A stretch of 64,000 nt of DNA, from the NCBI RefSeq assembly GCF_041379765.1, contig NZ_CP166919.1, positions 1,302,001 to 1,366,000 of the forward strand. The letters are read 5' to 3'. The position numbers were made by a program, and so were the translations under genes. The DNA comes from Thalassotalea sp. Sam97. GTDB taxonomy: Bacteria; Pseudomonadota; Gammaproteobacteria; Enterobacterales; Alteromonadaceae. Shown piece after piece: positions 17,377 through 26,153 of this stretch (position 1 is its first letter; the number at the start of each line of letters is the position of its first letter). The notes beneath the pieces are model-generated. The model searched no databases. It had not been told where the DNA came from and worked only from the letters and a program-made list of their open reading frames with translations.

Positions 17377-18501
17377 ATGGTAGATAAAAAACTAGGTGGT
17401 GCGGGCCTTCGTGGTCAAAGTGCAGGTGAAACCAAACTATGTACAGTTGGTAAGTCTGGTACAGGTTTAACATATTGTGGTTATGACGTATCAGATTTAG
17501 CCGAAAACGCGACATTTGAAGAAGTGGCTTACTTACTATTTAACGGTGAACTACCAAATCAAGCAGAGCTAGACGCGTACAAAGCTGAACTAAAAGAAAT
17601 GCGCGACCTACCTCAGGCTCTTAAAGAAGTGCTACAACGCATTCCACAGTCTGCACACCCAATGGATGTTATGCGTACGGGTTGTTCTTTCTTAGGCAAT
17701 ATTGAGCCAGAAAATGACTTCTCAGAGCAAAACCGCGCAGCTAACCGCTTACTAGCGGCGTTTCCAGCGATCATGACATATTGGTACCGCTATTCGCACG
17801 AAGGTGTGGAAATTGATTGTGTAACCGATGAAGACTCAATTGGCGGTCATTTCCTTAAGCTATTAACCGGTAAAACGCCATCTGACTTACACCGTCGTGT
17901 TATGGACGTATCTCTGATTTTATACGCAGAGCACGAGTTCAATGCGTCTACCTTTACCGCACGTGTTTGTGCGTCAACGCTATCTGATATGTTCTCATGT
18001 ATCACTGGTGCTATCGGCTCACTTCGCGGTCCACTGCATGGTGGTGCTAACGAAGCGGCGATGGATATGATCCAAAAATTCACATCACCGGATGATGCCA
18101 AAGAGCAAATGGCTGGCATGCTAGAGCGTAAAGAAAAAATTATGGGGTTTGGTCATGCGGTATACCGCACCTCAGATCCGCGTAACACCATCATTAAAAA
18201 ATGGTCTGAAAAGCTTTCTCACGAGTTCGGCGACACGTCATTGTATGATATCTCTGTAGCGTGTGAAGAGTACATGTGGGATGCCAAGCAACTATTTTGT
18301 AATGCGGATTTCTTCCATGCATCGGCATATCACTTCATGGGTATTCCAACAAAATTATTCACACCAATTTTCGTATGTTCACGCTTAACTGGTTGGGCAG
18401 CTCACGTAATGGAGCAGCGCGAAAATAACCGTATTATTCGTCCAAGTGCGGATTACGTAGGTCCTGAACCACGCACGGTACAACCAATCGCAGAGCGCTA
18501 G
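17377..18501 (+). CDS. prpC: 2-methylcitrate synthase PrpC
   Basis: PrpC condenses propionyl-CoA with oxaloacetate. The 374 residues match the short (about 375-390) methylcitrate/citrate synthase type rather than the 425-residue citrate synthase. Catalytic histidines are in LRGPLHGGANEAAMDM and IMGFGHAVYRTSDPR; the catalytic aspartate is in the ADFFHASAYHFMGIPTKLF block. GGAAGAG lies 6-12 bases before the ATG. It is followed by a G/C hairpin at 18541-18559 and then acnD. Confidence 0.95.
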   Translation: MVDKKLGGAGLRGQSAGETKLCTVGKSGTGLTYCGYDVSDLAENATFEEVAYLLFNGELPNQAELDAYKAELKEMRDLPQALKEVLQRIPQSAHPMDVMRTGCSFLGNIEPENDFSEQNRAANRLLAAFPAIMTYWYRYSHEGVEIDCVTDEDSIGGHFLKLLTGKTPSDLHRRVMDVSLILYAEHEFNASTFTARVCASTLSDMFSCITGAIGSLRGPLHGGANEAAMDMIQKFTSPDDAKEQMAGMLERKEKIMGFGHAVYRTSDPRNTIIKKWSEKLSHEFGDTSLYDISVACEEYMWDAKQLFCNADFFHASAYHFMGIPTKLFTPIFVCSRLTGWAAHVMEQRENNRIIRPSADYVGPEPRTVQPIAER

Positions 18502-18540
18502 TAGACGTTATTTTACGCTCAACACCCATACGTGAATTTA

Positions 18541-18559
18541 GGGGGACAATCGTTCCCCC
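18541..18559 (+). repeat. Intercistronic hairpin between prpC and acnD
   Basis: GGGGGA (18541-18546) pairs with TCCCCC (18554-18559) across a 7-base loop. No T run follows, so it is more likely an mRNA processing or stability element than a terminator. Confidence 0.55.
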
Positions 18560-18586
18560 ATTATCAGAATTTTCTTGGATATTGAT

Positions 18587-21190
18587 ATGAATTACCAATT
18601 CCGCAAACCACTTCCTAATGCCAATATCGACTTTTTCGATACGCGCGAAGCGGTCGATGCATTAAAACCTGGTAGCTACGATACGCTGCCTTACACATCG
18701 AAAGTACTAGCCGAGCAACTGGTACGCAAATGCGATCCTGCAACATTAAACGATAGCTTATTACAGCTTATTGAGCGAAAACGTGACCTAGACTTTCCAT
18801 GGTATCCAGCACGCGTTGTATGTCATGATATTTTAGGGCAAACAGCCTTAGTTGATCTTGCTGGCCTTCGTGATGCGATTGCTGACAAAGGTGGCGATCC
18901 AGCGAAAGTGAACCCAGTGGTACCAACGCAACTTATCGTTGACCATTCGCTAGCGGTTGAAGCACCGGGTTTTGACCCTGAAGCATTTGATAAAAACCGC
19001 GCTATTGAAGACAGACGTAACGAAGATCGTTTTCACTTTATCGAGTGGACCAAAACCGCTTTTGAAAACGTTGACGTTATTCCAGCCGGTAACGGCATTA
19101 TGCACCAAATCAACTTGGAGAAAATGTCGCCGGTGATTCAAGCGCGTGACGGTGTTGCTTTCCCAGATACCTGTGTTGGTACCGATTCGCACACGCCACA
19201 CGTTGATGCGTTAGGTGTTATCGCGATTGGTGTTGGTGGCTTAGAAGCAGAAACGGTTATGTTAGGTCGCCCGTCGATGATGCGTTTACCTGATATTGTT
19301 GGAGTGAAATTAGTTGGTGAGCGCCAACCCGGTATTACCGCCACCGATATCGTTTTAGCATTAACTGAGTTTTTACGCGAACAGCGAGTTGTTTCAAGTT
19401 ACCTAGAGTTCTTTGGCGACGGTGCTCGTCAGCTGACCATTGGTGACAGAGCGACAATTTCAAACATGACGCCAGAGTTTGGAGCATCAGCGGGTATGTT
19501 CTACATTGACGAGCAAACCATTGATTACTTGAAACTTACCGGTCGTGATCCAGAGCAAGTTGCGTTAGTTGAAACTTACGCGAAACACACCGGTTTGTGG
19601 GCAGACTACATGACGGACGCCATTTATGAGCGCGTATTAGAGTTTGATTTATCAAGCGTTGTGCGCAATATGGCGGGTCCTTCTAATCCACACCGCCGGT
19701 TACCAACGTCAGCATTAGCTGAGCGTCAAATTGCGGGTCAATGGCAACAACCTGATTTAGACAACTGGCAAGGTAATATGCCAGATGGCGCTTGTATTAT
19801 TGCGGCTATTACCAGCTGTACCAATACCTCTAATCCTCGTAACGTTATTGCCGCCGCACTATTAGCGAAACGTGCTAATGAGTTAGGTTTAGTGCGTAAA
19901 CCTTGGGTTAAAACCTCATTTGCGCCGGGTTCAAAGGTTATTAAGTTATACCTTGAGGAAGCTGGTCTTTTGACAGAACTTGAACAACTCGGTTTTGGTA
20001 TTGTTGGCTATGCATGTACTACTTGTAACGGTATGTCAGGCGCATTGGATCCGCAAATTCAACAAGAAGTTATCGATCGTGATTTATACGCCACGGCCGT
20101 ATTGTCGGGTAACCGTAACTTTGACGGTCGTATTCACCCATACGCAAAACAAGCATTTTTAGCATCACCACCTTTGGTTGTGGCTTATGCGCTTGCTGGT
20201 ACCGTGCGTTTTGATATTGAACAAGATGTGCTAGGTCAAGACGCCAACGGCAACGATATTTGCCTTAAAGACTTATGGCCATCAGACGAAGAAATCGATG
20301 CCATTGTTAAAGCTGCGGTAAAACCAGAGCAGTTTAAGAAAATTTATCAACCGATGTTTGAAATTCGCAACGTTGATAACGCGGAAAGCCCATTATATGA
20401 ATGGCGTGAAATGAGTACCTACATTCGCCGTCCGCCATACTGGGAAGGCGCCTTAGCGGGTGAGCGCACCATGCGTGGTATGCGTCCTCTTGCGGTACTA
20501 GGTGATAACATCACCACCGATCACTTGTCACCATCAAATGCTATTTTGGCATCAAGTGCTGCTGGTGAATACTTGGCGAAAATGGGCTTACCAGAAGAAG
20601 ACTTTAACAGTTACGCAACGCACCGTGGTGATCACTTAACGGCGCAACGTGCAACGTTTGCTAACCCTAAATTGCTTAACGAAATGGTTCGCAACGATAA
20701 CGGCGATATTATTCAAGGTTCATTGGCACGTATTGAGCCAGAAGGGCAACAAAGCCGCATGTGGGAAGCGATTGAAACCTACATGGAGCGTAAGCAGCCA
20801 TTATGTATTATTGCTGGTGCCGATTACGGTCAAGGTTCATCGCGCGATTGGGCGGCAAAAGGCGTACGTCTTGCAGGTGTTGAGACAATCGTTGCAGAAG
20901 GTTTTGAGCGTATTCACCGTACTAATTTAGTTGGCATGGGGGTATTACCGCTTGAGTTCGTTGACGGTAATACCCGTCATACTTACGCCATTGACGGTAG
21001 TGAAACCTTTGATGTGGTTGGCACACCTGCACCAGGTGCATTAATGACTGTTGTTATGACTCGCACAGACGGTAATGTTGTCGAAATTCCTGTTAAGTGT
21101 CGCTTAGATACGGCTGAGGAAGTGTCGGTATACAATGCCGGTGGTGTTCTACAAAAGTTCGCTCAAGATTTCTTAGAGTCTAACGCTTAA
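18587..21190 (+). CDS. acnD: Fe/S-dependent 2-methylcitrate dehydratase AcnD
   Basis: AcnD is the aconitase-like dehydratase that, with PrpF, replaces PrpD in many gammaproteobacteria. It turns 2-methylcitrate to an aconitate isomer. The ATG at 18587 was preferred over the TTG at 18575 because relatives begin MNxQxRKPLP and TTGGAT can serve as ribosome site; it gives 867 residues. The three cluster cysteines are in ITSCTNTSNP and CTTCNGMSG. Further aconitase signatures are GTDSHTPHVDALGV and the swivel-domain GADYGQGSSRDWAAKG. Downstream is a terminator, then prpF. Confidence 0.95.
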   Translation: MNYQFRKPLPNANIDFFDTREAVDALKPGSYDTLPYTSKVLAEQLVRKCDPATLNDSLLQLIERKRDLDFPWYPARVVCHDILGQTALVDLAGLRDAIADKGGDPAKVNPVVPTQLIVDHSLAVEAPGFDPEAFDKNRAIEDRRNEDRFHFIEWTKTAFENVDVIPAGNGIMHQINLEKMSPVIQARDGVAFPDTCVGTDSHTPHVDALGVIAIGVGGLEAETVMLGRPSMMRLPDIVGVKLVGERQPGITATDIVLALTEFLREQRVVSSYLEFFGDGARQLTIGDRATISNMTPEFGASAGMFYIDEQTIDYLKLTGRDPEQVALVETYAKHTGLWADYMTDAIYERVLEFDLSSVVRNMAGPSNPHRRLPTSALAERQIAGQWQQPDLDNWQGNMPDGACIIAAITSCTNTSNPRNVIAAALLAKRANELGLVRKPWVKTSFAPGSKVIKLYLEEAGLLTELEQLGFGIVGYACTTCNGMSGALDPQIQQEVIDRDLYATAVLSGNRNFDGRIHPYAKQAFLASPPLVVAYALAGTVRFDIEQDVLGQDANGNDICLKDLWPSDEEIDAIVKAAVKPEQFKKIYQPMFEIRNVDNAESPLYEWREMSTYIRRPPYWEGALAGERTMRGMRPLAVLGDNITTDHLSPSNAILASSAAGEYLAKMGLPEEDFNSYATHRGDHLTAQRATFANPKLLNEMVRNDNGDIIQGSLARIEPEGQQSRMWEAIETYMERKQPLCIIAGADYGQGSSRDWAAKGVRLAGVETIVAEGFERIHRTNLVGMGVLPLEFVDGNTRHTYAIDGSETFDVVGTPAPGALMTVVMTRTDGNVVEIPVKCRLDTAEEVSVYNAGGVLQKFAQDFLESNA

Positions 21191-21331
21191 CGTGTTGTTT
21201 GTGTTGTTTTCTGTGTCGCTTTTTATGTTGAGAGTGCTCACCTAGTACACAAGGCTTAGCGTTTTCGCTTTGAAAACAAGCCAGCAAACAACGCACACAC
21301 CGTCATAGGGCGTACATTACTTATAGTAATT

Positions 21332-21364
21332 AAAAAGCAGTAAATAACCTATTTACTGCTTTTT
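21332..21364 (+). terminator. Rho-independent terminator between acnD and prpF
   Basis: A perfect 15-bp stem, AAAAAGCAGTAAATA (21332-21346) with TATTTACTGCTTTTT (21350-21364), and a 3-base loop. It is only 23 bp ahead of prpF. A second stem-loop lies upstream at 21253-21282 (GGCTT/AAGCC outside, GTTTTC/GAAAAC inside). Together they suggest partial termination in the operon. Confidence 0.85.
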
Positions 21365-21387
21365 TATAACAATAAAAGGAGAGAGCA

Positions 21388-22566
21388 ATGGCTCATATTC
21401 CTCAAGTTAAAATCCCAGCTACGTATATGCGTGGCGGCACATCGAAAGGTGTGTTTTTTAATTTGGCTGACTTACCAGAGCGTTGTCAGGTTCCGGGTGC
21501 TGCGTGTGACAATATGTTATTGCGCGTTATTGGTAGCCCAGATCCTTATGGTAAACAAACCGATGGCATGGGCGGCGCAACCTCTAGCACCAGTAAAACG
21601 GTAATTTTATCGAAAAGTGATAAAGCCGATCACGATGTTGATTACTTGTTCGGCCAAGTGGCTATAGACAAAGCGTTTGTTGACTGGTCAGGCAATTGCG
21701 GCAATTTAACGGCAGCAGTGGGTAGCTTTGCTATTTACTCTGGCTTGGTTGATGCTGAACGAGTGCCAGATAACGGTATTGCTACCGTGCGTATTTGGCA
21801 GGCAAATATCAACAAGACCATTATTGCCAAAGTACCTATGGTGAATGGTCAGGTACAAGAAACTGGCGATTTTGAACTCGACGGTGTCACTTTTCCGGCC
21901 GCTGAAGTACCGGTGGAGTTTGTTGCGCCCGTTGATCCAAGTGAGGCGATGTTTCCAACAGGCAACCTCGTTGATACATTAGAGGTCCCAGGTGTTGGTA
22001 CCTTAAACGCGACGATGATCAACGCAGGTATTCCAACCATTTTCTTAAATGCGAGCGAGCTTGATTATACCGGCACCGAGTTACAAGACGACATCAATTC
22101 AAGTAGCGAAGTATTAGCGCGTTTTGAGCTTATTCGTGCACATGGTGCGCTGAAAATGGGCTTGATTGAATCTATTGATGAAGCAGCATCACGTCAGCAC
22201 ACGCCGAAAGTGGCCTTTGTTGCTCCAGCAAAATCATATACCGCATCAAGTGGTAAATTTATCGACGAACAAGCGATTGATTTGAATGTACGGGCTTTGT
22301 CGATGGGTAAATTGCATCACGCAATGATGGGTACCGCTGCTGTTGCTATTGGTACAGCTGCCGCTATTCCAGGTACGCTTGTTAACCTTGCAGCCGGCGG
22401 TGGTGAGCGCGAAGCGGTCACTTTTGGTCACCCATCAGGGACGTTAAAAGTGGGCGCACAGGCGAGTTGTGTTGACGGCAACTGGCAAGTTAACAAAGCC
22501 ATTATGAGTCGCAGCGCGCGCATTTTAATGGAAGGCTGGGTACGTATCCCCGGCGATAGCTTTTAA
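21388..22566 (+). CDS. prpF: 2-methylaconitate isomerase PrpF
   Basis: PrpF isomerises 2-methylaconitate so that AcnD-type dehydratase activity can feed the cycle. The 392 residues match the family. The diaminopimelate-epimerase-like fold is recognisable from MRGGTSKGVFF near the N-terminus, WSGNCGNLTAAVGSFAI with its conserved cysteine, and GHPSGTLKVGA near the end. AAAGGAG lies 6 bases before the start. It is separated from acnD by 197 bp with a terminator, so its level probably differs from that of acnD. Confidence 0.95.
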   Translation: MAHIPQVKIPATYMRGGTSKGVFFNLADLPERCQVPGAACDNMLLRVIGSPDPYGKQTDGMGGATSSTSKTVILSKSDKADHDVDYLFGQVAIDKAFVDWSGNCGNLTAAVGSFAIYSGLVDAERVPDNGIATVRIWQANINKTIIAKVPMVNGQVQETGDFELDGVTFPAAEVPVEFVAPVDPSEAMFPTGNLVDTLEVPGVGTLNATMINAGIPTIFLNASELDYTGTELQDDINSSSEVLARFELIRAHGALKMGLIESIDEAASRQHTPKVAFVAPAKSYTASSGKFIDEQAIDLNVRALSMGKLHHAMMGTAAVAIGTAAAIPGTLVNLAAGGGEREAVTFGHPSGTLKVGAQASCVDGNWQVNKAIMSRSARILMEGWVRIPGDSF

Positions 22567-22600
22567 TGGGTATTTGAAACTATAGCTAGCTTATAATATT

Positions 22601-22641
22601 AAAACGCCGGATTAACTGCATATTGGTTAATCTGGCGTTTT
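22601..22641. terminator. Bidirectional terminator after prpF
   Basis: AAAACGCCGGATTAAC (22601-22616) pairs with GTTAATCTGGCGTTTT (22626-22641), one G.T pair, 9-base loop, with T-rich ends on both strands. It closes prpF and, on the minus strand, the SdpI-like gene. Confidence 0.85.
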
Positions 22642-22675
22642 CGTTTTCGTTGTCGAGCGAGGTATTAATTTCTGT

Positions 22676-23329
22676 TTATTGAGATTGGTTGTTCTTTTTA
22701 TGCCATAAATACCAGCTGTAAATAACGGGAATTAACGCTGCTGGTAAAATCAGCCAAAGCATTAAATGCACCAATTTTTGTTGAGCGACCACAAACGACA
22801 GGCATAAGCCAACAATCCCTGCCAACATAAATAACCGCCCACCTAAATAGTGTGTTTTACGCCAATTTTCATCACTTGATAACGTCCATGGTGTACGAAT
22901 ACCAATAAAAAAATTACTGCGAGTTTTGGAGAGAAAATTCCCTATGACCATATACAGTAAGAACACGGCTAGCATCAGCAAACGTACCATAGGCACGTCA
23001 TAACCCATACCTAGCGCAATATTTGCACTAGCGATTAACGCCAACAGTAAACATGTCGCTAAACCAATCCAACCTTTGGCTTTTTCTGATTGTTGTAGGT
23101 TTTCTTTACGCGGTTCTAAATGTGATAAGAAAGTAAGCAATAGTAATATCGCGCACATGATCGCGGGTGGGTAGGTTAGCGCTATCCACAATGGCGTGTA
23201 ACGGTCTACTTGCCCATGAATATTCCAATGCTGTGGGATGAGCATATCATTGGGCAACAGCCAAAGCCCGCTCAAACAGGCGATTAATGTGACGAGCAAC
23301 ACAAGCCACGCGCTTCGCATTGCATTCAT
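22676..23329 (-). CDS. SdpI-family (DUF1648) membrane protein
   Basis: The 217-residue protein has about six membrane segments. The SdpI family block is clear as RSNFFIGIRTPWTLSSDENWRKTHYLGGRLF. In Bacillus, SdpI gives immunity to the SDP peptide toxin and sequesters the repressor SdpR. Here the gene starts inside the stop region of an ArsR-type regulator (4-bp overlap), the same gene pair as sdpRI. No toxin maturation genes (sdpABC) are nearby. It may be an immunity or envelope-stress gene without a cognate toxin. Confidence 0.85.
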   Translation of the reverse strand: MNAMRSAWLVLLVTLIACLSGLWLLPNDMLIPQHWNIHGQVDRYTPLWIALTYPPAIMCAILLLLTFLSHLEPRKENLQQSEKAKGWIGLATCLLLALIASANIALGMGYDVPMVRLLMLAVFLLYMVIGNFLSKTRSNFFIGIRTPWTLSSDENWRKTHYLGGRLFMLAGIVGLCLSFVVAQQKLVHLMLWLILPAALIPVIYSWYLWHKKNNQSQ

Positions 23330-23616
23330 AGTTCATTCTCCTTTTTGTGACTTGAGTTTGTTGGCTTGAATAATGAATAAAGTTGATTGAGAAGATCTTC
23401 AACCACACTGGTCTTGAGACTATAGATGATGGTTGTGCCACAGCGCTCGGTAGCAACCAAATCGGCAGACTTTAATACATTTAAGTGCCCTGATAACGTC
23501 GATTTGGTTATATTGAGTTGCTCGGCTATCTCTCCTGCATTGCTATCGCCTTTTTTTAACAGAGCAAGAATGTCTCTCCGTACGGAACTGGAAAGCGCTT
23601 GGAAAACGTCTGCCAC
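23326..23616 (-). CDS. ArsR/SdpR-type winged-helix repressor
   Basis: The 96-residue protein is an ArsR-family winged helix: ADVFQALSSSVRRDILALLKKGDSNAGEIAEQLN, then recognition helix TKSTLSGHLNVLKSADLV. It lacks the metal-binding ELCVCDL motif of arsenic sensors and fits SdpR-like autorepressors. The GTG start at 23616 has AGGAG 5 bases upstream. The 3' end overlaps the SdpI-like gene by 4 bp. Its likely operator (repeated CGAAAT) lies 30-57 bp upstream. Confidence 0.88.
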   Translation of the reverse strand: MADVFQALSSSVRRDILALLKKGDSNAGEIAEQLNITKSTLSGHLNVLKSADLVATERCGTTIIYSLKTSVVEDLLNQLYSLFKPTNSSHKKENEL

Positions 23617-23645
23617 CGTAACTCCTGATTAAAAATTAAACTGCT

Positions 23646-23673
23646 ATTTCGTAATTTAGCGAAATACCGAAAT
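23646..23673 (-). promoter_or_regulatory. Probable SdpR-like operator
   Basis: ATTTCG (23646-23651), CGAAAT (23660-23665) and CGAAAT (23668-23673) form an inverted repeat plus an extra half site, 30 bp before the regulator start. The arrangement fits autoregulation by the adjacent ArsR-type protein (inference). Confidence 0.5.
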
Positions 23674-23810
23674 AAAAGCAAGTTTGGCTATAAATTAGGC
23701 GGTTTGCGGGGCCGTGCACTTGGTGTGATAAGCCGGGGACATATTCAAGCTACATATCCCAGCTATAGTAGAATGAACCTTAAATAGATTTAATGCTGAT
23801 CAGGTATGTC

Positions 23811-24617
23811 ATGACAAACCTATTAAAAAATTTACCTGCTGAATGCGAGCAGGAAGTGTTTGAAACTATCTTACAGTTAAGTCAAAGAGGCAGTACAGAG
23901 GTGCTGATTGAGCGCATTATCTCTGATGGTCAGCACAGCCCAGCAGATTTTTGGTATTGCCAGCAACAAGATGAGTGTGTGTTGATTGTTCAAGGACATG
24001 CGGATATCGAACTCGAGCGGCAGGGCATTATTCACTTAGATAAAGGCGATTATTTGTTTATTCCTCGCGGCGTAAAGCATCGTGTTGTCATGACCTCGGC
24101 CGTTGAGAAAACCATTTGGCTAGCCTTGCATGTAGGGCCAAAGGGTTTCATGGCAAGTGCAACGAGTAATGTTGAAGTTCACATTGAAAGCATTTCTTTG
24201 GCCCATGCAGCTTATTTACTGGCCAATATTCCTGAGCTAGAGGCGAGTGCCTCAATAAACGGTGATTATTTAGAACATCGTATTGGAAGTCAGCCATTTA
24301 TTGCTCTTGCAGCGTTTGTTAATGGCCAAGCTGTTGCGGTAAAACTGGGCTATTTTATTGATAATGACGTGTTTTATAGTTGGCTTGGTGGAGTGTATGC
24401 TAATTTTCGTGGTCAAGGATTGGCGAAAAAGCTACTGCTTGAGCAAGAGCTGCGAGTAATGGAACTCGGTGCGAAAAAAATAACAGTAAAATCCATGAAT
24501 CGATATATTGCAATGCTGCAGTTGCTGCTGAGCAACGGTTATTGCATCAGTGGCTATGAAGATAATGGCGATGTTAATAACAACAAAATTCTATTTACTA
24601 AAACATTGTGTAAATAA
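23811..24617 (+). CDS. Cupin and GNAT acetyltransferase fusion
   Basis: The start at 23811 was chosen because AGG lies just upstream and the earlier ATG at 23793 has no ribosome site; 268 residues. Residues about 35-115 form a cupin, with ILIERI..., ECVLIVQGHADIEL and LDKGDYLFIPRGVKHRV carrying the usual histidine and glutamate positions. Residues about 130-265 form a GNAT domain with the acetyl-CoA loop GVYANFRGQGLAKKLL. The fusion suggests that a small molecule bound by the cupin is acetylated or controls acetylation. No substrate can be named. It is transcribed away from the SdpR-like gene. Confidence 0.8.
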   Translation: MTNLLKNLPAECEQEVFETILQLSQRGSTEVLIERIISDGQHSPADFWYCQQQDECVLIVQGHADIELERQGIIHLDKGDYLFIPRGVKHRVVMTSAVEKTIWLALHVGPKGFMASATSNVEVHIESISLAHAAYLLANIPELEASASINGDYLEHRIGSQPFIALAAFVNGQAVAVKLGYFIDNDVFYSWLGGVYANFRGQGLAKKLLLEQELRVMELGAKKITVKSMNRYIAMLQLLLSNGYCISGYEDNGDVNNNKILFTKTLCK

Positions 24618-24629
24618 AGTGATGGCTTA

Positions 24630-24722
24630 ATGGTTTGGTTTGACTACAAACCATCAGTTGAAAGCTCAGTTAAAGCCTTAGTTAATCCCGTAGTTAAAGC
24701 GGGCGACGTATTACAAGTGTAA
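24630..24722 (+). CDS. Possible 30-residue repeat microprotein
   Basis: A short frame (MVWFDYKPSVESSVKALVNP, ending VVKAGDVLQV) whose middle is built from four 12-bp repeats, giving a Val every fourth residue (SVES-SVKA-LVNP-VVKA). There is no good ribosome site. It could be a translated microprotein, a gene fragment or chance. The ending VVKAGDVLQV resembles biotinyl/HlyD-type lipoyl hairpins, which may be coincidence. Confidence 0.25.
   Translation: MVWFDYKPSVESSVKALVNPVVKAGDVLQV
24655..24702 (+). repeat. Four tandem 12-bp repeats
   Basis: Units CAGTTGAAAGCT, CAGTTAAAGCCT, TAGTTAATCCCG and TAGTTAAAGCGG follow one another with no gap. The core is YAGTTRAA. The array lies in the 168-bp gap before the DUF2057 gene. 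Confidence 0.6.
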
Positions 24723-24785
24723 TGGCTCTGTCCCTGCACAATAATAAATTACGAAGCGATAATTATTGAGAAGGAAGAAGAAAAA

Positions 24786-25454
24786 GTGTTACCACGTTTT
24801 ATGATAATCAGTTTTTTTATTATGAGTATGGTTATGGCCGTACCTAGCATGGCAACCAGTGTTGTGATCCCTAGCTCGTTTGCGGTAGAGCAAGTTAATG
24901 GTGAAGATATTGCTTATTCATTTCTTGCTAAACAACGTAAGTTCCCTTTGCGTGCAGGCAATAACTCATTGGTGCTCAAATATGAGGCGTTATTCGAAGA
25001 TGAATTTGAAGATCATCATCATAATGTGCGCTCAAAACCGTTTATCGTACAATTTGCGCTTAAAGGTGACGAAGCGTTGGTGCTGCAATATGCGATTCCT
25101 GTCGATGTGAGTGCGGCGAGACAATTTGCTACAGCTCCGCAGGTTGTACTTATTGATCGCAATAACCATCAGCAAGCAATAACAAGCAAAATAGAGAGTC
25201 TTAGCAGCTATCAGCAACGCCTAGCGCAGCTGATAAAGCATGATAACGGCATCATAGTGACAGAGAATACCGCTAGCAAAGTCAACGAATACAACGATAT
25301 CGCCCCAGAAACAAACAACAAGCAGCAAAACCAGGAGGAATATCAGACAAATAATGCTCCAGAGGTAAAAAGTTTGTCTATGCTAAAGTACTGGTGGCAA
25401 CGTGCTACTCAACAAGAAAAACAAGCATTTATTGACTTTATTAACAAGGATTAA
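24786..25454 (+). CDS. DUF2057 (YccT-family) periplasmic protein
   Basis: The 222-residue protein has a signal peptide (to about SMATS) and the DUF2057 core: IPSSFAVEQVNGEDIAYSF, LRAGNNSLVLKYEALFEDEFEDHHHNVRSKPFIVQF. In E. coli the family member YccT (CsgI) restrains curli assembly; the role here is unknown. The GTG start at 24786 has AAGGA 10 bases upstream; an ATG at 24801 is a less likely alternative. The C-terminal third (KVNEYNDIAPETNNKQQNQE) is a disordered, Asn/Gln-rich addition. Three bases separate it from the SIMPL gene. Confidence 0.82.
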   Translation: MLPRFMIISFFIMSMVMAVPSMATSVVIPSSFAVEQVNGEDIAYSFLAKQRKFPLRAGNNSLVLKYEALFEDEFEDHHHNVRSKPFIVQFALKGDEALVLQYAIPVDVSAARQFATAPQVVLIDRNNHQQAITSKIESLSSYQQRLAQLIKHDNGIIVTENTASKVNEYNDIAPETNNKQQNQEEYQTNNAPEVKSLSMLKYWWQRATQQEKQAFIDFINKD

Positions 25455-25457
25455 GCG

Positions 25458-26153
25458 ATGCGCGGATTATATTTATTTGCTCTTGTCAGCATTTTTATGA
25501 GCCTTTCGGTAGCGGCGAATGATGATCAAAAACAGGGGGTAGAGGTTGTTGGTAAAGGGGCGCTATTAATAGAGCCTGATATTTTTACATTCAGTGTTAC
25601 CTTGGCCGACAGAGCAAATGACGCTAAGCAATCAAAACAGGTGGTCGATGAAAAGTCACAGCGCCTCATTGATAAGGCGGTGGCCATAGGTATAGATAAA
25701 TCGGCCATTGAGACGGCTCGCATGTATGTACAGCCAATTTACCCTAATAAACCGAGAGAAGACGTGCCAAGTCAGCCAACCATGATCGAAGTGAGTCGGG
25801 TTATCAGTTTTACCCTTGATGATTTTAAACACTACGATCAGCTACTCAATGAGGCTATTACGCTCGGTGTGCGTTATATTTCGCCTTTGCAATATGAAAC
25901 ACGCAAAGCTGATAGCTATTATCGTCAAGCGTTAGAACTTGCCGTTAAAGATGCCTCTATTAAAGCCAAGCTGCTTGCAAAACAACTTAACGTCACCTTA
26001 AAAGAAGTCACTTATATCACAGAGGTGCCTATGCATGCTCCAAGGGTATTGATGCGCAGTGATGCCATGGTGTCTGAAGCAAAATCATTTAGCTCGAATC
26101 CCGGTAAACGAGAAATTGCGGCACAAGTTGTTGTGAATTTTTCGATAGAGTAA
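25458..26153 (+). CDS. SIMPL-domain (DUF541, YggE-like) periplasmic protein
   Basis: The 231-residue protein has a signal peptide (to about SVAAND) and a SIMPL/DUF541 domain: VVGKGALLIEPDIFTFSVTLADRA, IETARMYVQPIY, and the C-terminal REIAAQVVVNFSIE. YggE in E. coli lowers oxidative stress; biochemical function is not known. AAGGA precedes the start, within the end of the DUF2057 gene, so both are one operon. A secreted pair suggests a shared envelope task (inference). Confidence 0.85.
   Translation: MRGLYLFALVSIFMSLSVAANDDQKQGVEVVGKGALLIEPDIFTFSVTLADRANDAKQSKQVVDEKSQRLIDKAVAIGIDKSAIETARMYVQPIYPNKPREDVPSQPTMIEVSRVISFTLDDFKHYDQLLNEAITLGVRYISPLQYETRKADSYYRQALELAVKDASIKAKLLAKQLNVTLKEVTYITEVPMHAPRVLMRSDAMVSEAKSFSSNPGKREIAAQVVVNFSIE

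Noticed and set aside
20649..20930. 93-residue ORF inside acnD
   Set aside because: It is an out-of-frame reading of a well conserved aconitase-family region.
24655..24702. CRISPR-like array
   Set aside because: The 12-bp units are contiguous without spacers and there are no cas genes in the window.
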